Shown here piece after piece: positions 15,153 through 20,795 of a stretch of DNA of 20,795 nt. The notes beneath the pieces are model-generated. The model worked only from the letters and a program-made list of their open reading frames with translations, was not told the origin of the DNA and searched no databases. A program made the translations under genes and the position numbers. The stretch is from Acidobacteriota bacterium (GTDB lineage Bacteria; Acidobacteriota; Blastocatellia; Pyrinomonadales; Pyrinomonadaceae), in the NCBI GenBank assembly GCA_020201365.1, contig JAIVGV010000012.1, positions 1 to 20,795 on the forward strand, in the 5' to 3' direction. Numbering within the stretch: position 1 is the first letter of the stretch; each line of letters begins with the position of its first letter.

Positions 15153-16631
15153 TTAGTTTAACCCCTTGTCGCCGGAGAGGGCGAGGGCGTGGGCGAGCCC
15201 CGCCAGCGCGTTGGGGTGATCGTCCGAGCCGTCGGCGGCTTGCCGAAACTCCGCGACCGCCTCGCGGTACATCCCCTTCTGCTCGTAAACCAGGGCGAGG
15301 CGCTTGTGCGCGAGCGCGAAGGTCGAGTCCATGTCGAGCGCCTTGCGGCACTTCTCGGCAGCCTCGTCGTAGCGGCGCGCCATGAACAGGACGAAGGCGA
15401 CGTTGGTGTTTATAGGGAGCGAGAGCGGGTCGAGTTCGAGCGCGCGGTTGATCTCGCGCAGCGCCTCGTCGTCCCGCCCCAAGCTCGCCAGGTTGAGCGC
15501 GTACCAGTGGTGCGCGTTCGCGTAGTTCGGGTTCAGCTCGATGCTGTGCCGCAAGCCGTCCTCGGCGCCCGCCCAGTCGCCGCTGATGTACTCGACCTGC
15601 GCGAGCGAGGCGTGCGCCTCGGCGAGCGTCGGGTCAATCGCCAGCGCGCGCTCGGCGGCGTCGCGCGCCTTCGGCACGGCTTCGTCGGGCGGCATCGCCC
15701 CGGTGAGCGCGTCGGGGATGCTGAGCAGGTGGTACGAGTCTGCGATCCCGACGTAGGCGAGCGCGAAGTTGGGGTCCTTGTCTATCGCCTGCTGGAAGAG
15801 TTCGACGCCCTTGCGGACGTTCTCCTCCGTGCGCTTGTTCCAGTAGTACCTGCCGCGCAGGTAGAGCTGGTAAGCCTCCGGGCTCGCCGTCTCGCCCTTC
15901 GTGAGCTGCCGCTCCTGCGCGCCAGATAACTTCGCGCGCAGCCCGTTGGAAACGTCGCGCGCGATCTCGCCCTGAAGCGCCTCGATGTCGTTGAGCTTGC
16001 GGCTGTACTGCTCGCCCCACGCCTGCGTCCCGTCAGAGACGTTGACGAGATCGGCTTGGACGGTGAGGCTGTCGCCGCGCTGGACGATCCTGCCCGTGAG
16101 CACCGCGTCAACGCCCAGCTGTTTGCCGACCGACTGCGCGTCGGCGTCCCTGCCCTTGAAGCGGAACATCGTGCCGCGCGCGATGACGCGGACGTTCGGC
16201 AGTTGCGAGAGACGGTTGATCAGGTTCTCCGTGATCCCGTCGGACAGGTATTCCATGTCGGGATCGCCGCTCGCGTTCTGGAACGGCAGCACCGCGACGG
16301 AGTTCTTCGCCGCGCCGCCTTTGCCGCGCGAGACGTAGAGGTACGCGCCCGCCGCGAGCGCGGCGCACAAGAGCAGTGCCGCGACGAGCGCGCCGCGCCG
16401 CGCCGTCGGCTGCGCCAGCCGCCGCGCATTGCCGGCGGGCGCGCGCGTTCCCAGCCGGGTCGTCGGCGCGTCCGTCGCGCGCGCGCCGCCTGCGTCGCCC
16501 GCAGACGACGTGCCGAGCCTGATCGTGCCCGCGTCCTCGTCCGCGACGCGCACGAGCGGCGTGCCGTCGGCGCGGCAGAAGGCGAGCGCGTCGTCGGGCT
16601 CGGCGCGGTTGCAGGTGGGGCAGCGTTTCAC
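15153..16631 (-). CDS. Membrane protein: Cys motif, TolB-N/FlgO-like domain and TPRs
   Basis: 492 aa. A short N-terminal zinc-ribbon-like motif (C4, C7, C19; CPTCN...FCRADGTPL) lies on the cytoplasmic side of a membrane helix at about 80-100. Then comes a domain like the TolB N-terminal/FlgO class (about 110-235, SVAVLPFQNASGDPDMEYLSDG...), which elsewhere often follows a kinase or cyclase domain. TPR repeats fill about 250-485 (for example RALELDP and KALDMDS helix ends). The GTG start at 16631 is fixed by the Cys motif right after it. It ends abruptly at GDKGLN after a TPR, where relatives known to me from memory usually continue. It is the last gene of a kinase-SnoaL-TPR operon (17-nt gap) and probably binds protein partners outside the membrane. 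Confidence 0.88.
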   Translation of the reverse strand: MKRCPTCNRAEPDDALAFCRADGTPLVRVADEDAGTIRLGTSSAGDAGGARATDAPTTRLGTRAPAGNARRLAQPTARRGALVAALLLCAALAAGAYLYVSRGKGGAAKNSVAVLPFQNASGDPDMEYLSDGITENLINRLSQLPNVRVIARGTMFRFKGRDADAQSVGKQLGVDAVLTGRIVQRGDSLTVQADLVNVSDGTQAWGEQYSRKLNDIEALQGEIARDVSNGLRAKLSGAQERQLTKGETASPEAYQLYLRGRYYWNKRTEENVRKGVELFQQAIDKDPNFALAYVGIADSYHLLSIPDALTGAMPPDEAVPKARDAAERALAIDPTLAEAHASLAQVEYISGDWAGAEDGLRHSIELNPNYANAHHWYALNLASLGRDDEALREINRALELDPLSLPINTNVAFVLFMARRYDEAAEKCRKALDMDSTFALAHKRLALVYEQKGMYREAVAEFRQAADGSDDHPNALAGLAHALALSGDKGLN

Positions 16632-16648
16632 TGATCGGTCGCGGGAAG

Positions 16649-17038
16649 TCAGGCTTGCAAGGCTCTGTGAACCAGCAGCGTGTCAACGTACTGCACGAAC
16701 TTTACAGCCTTCCCGTCGCGGATCGTCCAGACGTGCGCGAAGTGCGGCTGAATGCTCTTGCCCGTGGCTTTGTACGTTCCGCCGTACTTGCCGAGCGCGA
16801 CGACGCGGTCGCCGCCGTCTATGAAGTCGTCGGGCACGGCGGCGAAGCCGTCCCACTCCGTGCCGAGCCGCATGAAGACGCCGGAGAGCACGGCGTCGGG
16901 ACTCCGGTACGTGCCGCCGTAGGGGAAGCCTTCCGCTTCCGTCCATTCGATGTCGGTGCTGAGGAAGCCCAGCACCGAAGGGATGTCGCCTCTGGCGAAC
17001 GCCTCGTAAGCGCCGCGGACGAGATCGAGGTTACTCAT
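16649..17038 (-). CDS. SnoaL-like (NTF2-fold) protein
   Basis: 129 aa, the usual size of a single NTF2-fold domain. It starts with the family-typical helix NLDLVRGAYEAFARGDIPSVLGFLSTDIEW, followed by a beta-rich part containing GGDRVVALGKYGGTYKATGK and HVWTIRDGKAVKFVQYVDT. This fold serves as an enzyme, ligand pocket or dimer module, so the substrate is not predictable. The start is well supported by AAAGGAGA (17043-17050), 4 nt before ATG and the strongest SD in the window. It lies 34 nt after the kinase stop and 17 nt before the TPR gene, so it should be co-transcribed with them. No signal peptide; cytoplasmic. Confidence 0.9.
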   Translation of the reverse strand: MSNLDLVRGAYEAFARGDIPSVLGFLSTDIEWTEAEGFPYGGTYRSPDAVLSGVFMRLGTEWDGFAAVPDDFIDGGDRVVALGKYGGTYKATGKSIQPHFAHVWTIRDGKAVKFVQYVDTLLVHRALQA

Positions 17039-17072
17039 CTGTTCTCCTTTCGTCGTTTGCCGTCGCCCGGCA

Positions 17073-19736
<2,664 letters not shown>

Positions 19737-19779
19737 GAAAGGGGAAGCCGCCTGTGGAACTCAAAAGCAGGGCGGGCGC

Positions 19780-19808
19780 ATTATACCTGCTACTTTCAGA
19801 ACTCAAAC
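19780..19808 (-). promoter_or_regulatory. Promoter of the kinase-SnoaL-TPR operon
   Basis: Reverse-strand TATAAT (19780-19785, perfect -10) is preceded at 17-nt spacing by GTTTGA (19803-19808), a poor -35 (TTTGAG at 16 nt is an alternative). The predicted start at about 19773 leaves a leader of about 37 nt. The promoter lies in the 102-nt gap after the upstream gene's stop. Confidence 0.6.
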
Positions 19809-19838
19809 CCACGCGCGCCGGGTGCCGGTTCTGCTCGC

Positions 19839-20795
19839 CTATTTCGACTCGCTCATCACCACCACGTCGCCGCTGACCGAGCCGCGCGCGAGGGCGAGCT
19901 GCCGCCCGTCGCGCGAGAGATCGAAGGCGTAGATGTAGTCCGAGGTGAAGTTGGTTAACTGCGCGGGCTGCCCGCCGGCGACCGGCTGGCTCCAGACGTT
20001 GGCGGCGCCGCCGCCGCGGTCGTCAACGTAGAGGATCGAGCGCCCGTCGGGCGTCCAGCGGGGCGCAAGAAACCAAGGCACCGGGACGGGGGTGTCGAAG
20101 ATTTTGACGGGATCGCCGCCCCCGAAGGGGATGATCGCCAGGCGGAACGGCGAGGACGCCGCGTCGCGGTAGAAGCAGGCGACGAGTTTGCCGTCGGGCG
20201 AGACCGACGGTCTCCCGGTGTACTTATCCGTGAGGCGCGAGGGCTCGCCGCCGTCAATGGAAACTTTCCAGATCGAAGGTCCCCCGCTCTGATAGACGAC
20301 CCACCGCCCGTCGGGCGACAGTTGCGGCGCCTGCTCGGCGCCGCCCGCGGTCAACTGCTTCAGGTTGCCGCCGTCCGCGTCCATCCGCCAGACGTGCGCG
20401 TTGCCGCCGCCGCGACCAATCGAGTCGAAGACGATGTAGCGACCGTCGGGCGTGACGGTGGGGAAGCGGTCTGTGTAGGGGTCGTCCATGAACTGCTTCT
20501 GCCCGCCGCCGTCGGCGTTCATCACCCAGAGGTCTGCCTCCCTGATCCTGCGCGAGGCGAAGACGACGCGCCCGTCCGGCGTCCACGCGACGCCGCAGTA
20601 GCCGTCGAGCTTGCCCGAAGTGATCTGTCTCGCGGCGGCGGGCTGAGAGACGGGGACGAGCCAGACGTTCGAGGACGGATCGGACTGGACGGTGACGAGA
20701 GCTTTGGCGTCGTCCGTTACGCTCACGTCGCCGTAGATGTTCACGTCGCGCGTGATCCTGTGCGCCTCGCCGCCGGGGTAGGAGAGGTACGTGAG
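19839..20795 (-). CDS. C-terminal propeller of a probable Ser/Thr kinase (5' end beyond window)
   Basis: The frame is open to the right edge: 17 codons, beginning LTYLSYPGGEAHRITRD, precede the GTG at 20744 and read straight on, so that GTG is not the true start. The visible 318 residues are PD40/TolB-like blades (TPDGRVVF, TPDGRYIVF, SPDGRWVVY, SPDGKLVACF, TPDGRSILY, SRDGRQLAL), ending SGDVVVMSESK. The sequence closely resembles the C-terminal part of the kinase at 7619-10297 (shared features: ADGG-spaced blades, a YVD/YMD-RGGG-NLWSQ-type blade, a final DVV strand), so an N-terminal kinase domain and membrane helix are expected beyond the window. Confidence 0.88.
   Translation of the reverse strand, partial: LTYLSYPGGEAHRITRDVNIYGDVSVTDDAKALVTVQSDPSSNVWLVPVSQPAAARQITSGKLDGYCGVAWTPDGRVVFASRRIREADLWVMNADGGGQKQFMDDPYTDRFPTVTPDGRYIVFDSIGRGGGNAHVWRMDADGGNLKQLTAGGAEQAPQLSPDGRWVVYQSGGPSIWKVSIDGGEPSRLTDKYTGRPSVSPDGKLVACFYRDAASSPFRLAIIPFGGGDPVKIFDTPVPVPWFLAPRWTPDGRSILYVDDRGGGAANVWSQPVAGGQPAQLTNFTSDYIYAFDLSRDGRQLALARGSVSGDVVVMSESK

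Noticed and set aside
17043..17072. Possible third heptamer array (TTCGTCG, TTTGCCG, TCGCCCG)
   Set aside because: Too short and too degenerate, and the register slips by one base; it also overlaps a strong SD that explains part of the sequence.

Overview
This is a GC-rich window that most resembles the chromosome of an Acidobacteriota member, probably Blastocatellia/Pyrinomonadales. That placement is inferred from gene content: three Ser/Thr kinases with PD40 beta-propellers, a TolB-N/TPR protein with a short N-terminal Cys motif, a zf-HC2 anti-sigma factor and type IV pilus ATPases. No rRNA or tRNA is present to confirm it. Genes are dense, and few have a strong Shine-Dalgarno (SD) sequence.

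Layout. (1) 1-4378, minus strand: a pilus-motor operon with a sigma70-like promoter, pilB (extension ATPase), an unrecognised 480-aa protein with a hydrophobic N-terminus and an Arg-rich segment, and pilT (retraction ATPase, cut by the left edge). (2) 4407-5852, minus: a secreted TPR protein with its own promoter and a clear intrinsic terminator. (3) 5937-7441, minus: queE and queC, overlapping as TGATG, for 7-deazaguanine (preQ0) synthesis. The queE leader is almost wholly an inverted pair of heptamer arrays. (4) 7492-10297, plus: Ser/Thr kinase with a C-terminal propeller. (5) 10311-10694, minus: a 72-aa gene with a good SD and a long structured leader. (6) 10775-13362, plus: an ECF-like sigma factor and a membrane anti-sigma factor. 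(7) 13365-15082, plus: a 4-coumarate-CoA-ligase-like enzyme whose promoter and leader are flanked by a second inverted pair of heptamer arrays. (8) 15153-19808, minus: an operon of a propeller kinase, a SnoaL-like protein and a membrane TolB-N/TPR protein. (9) 19839-20795, minus: the C-terminal propeller of a third kinase-type protein, cut by the right edge.

Together the genes cover surface motility, envelope sensing and signalling (kinases, sigma/anti-sigma pair), queuosine-type nucleoside synthesis and one acyl-CoA ligase. No mobile element, CRISPR array or phage gene was seen. The most unusual signal is the pair of heptamer elements at 7326-7410 and 13365-13498. They share a loose consensus (GGRYGAN), are each arranged as inverted arrays, and each ends 6-7 nt before a start codon that lacks an SD.
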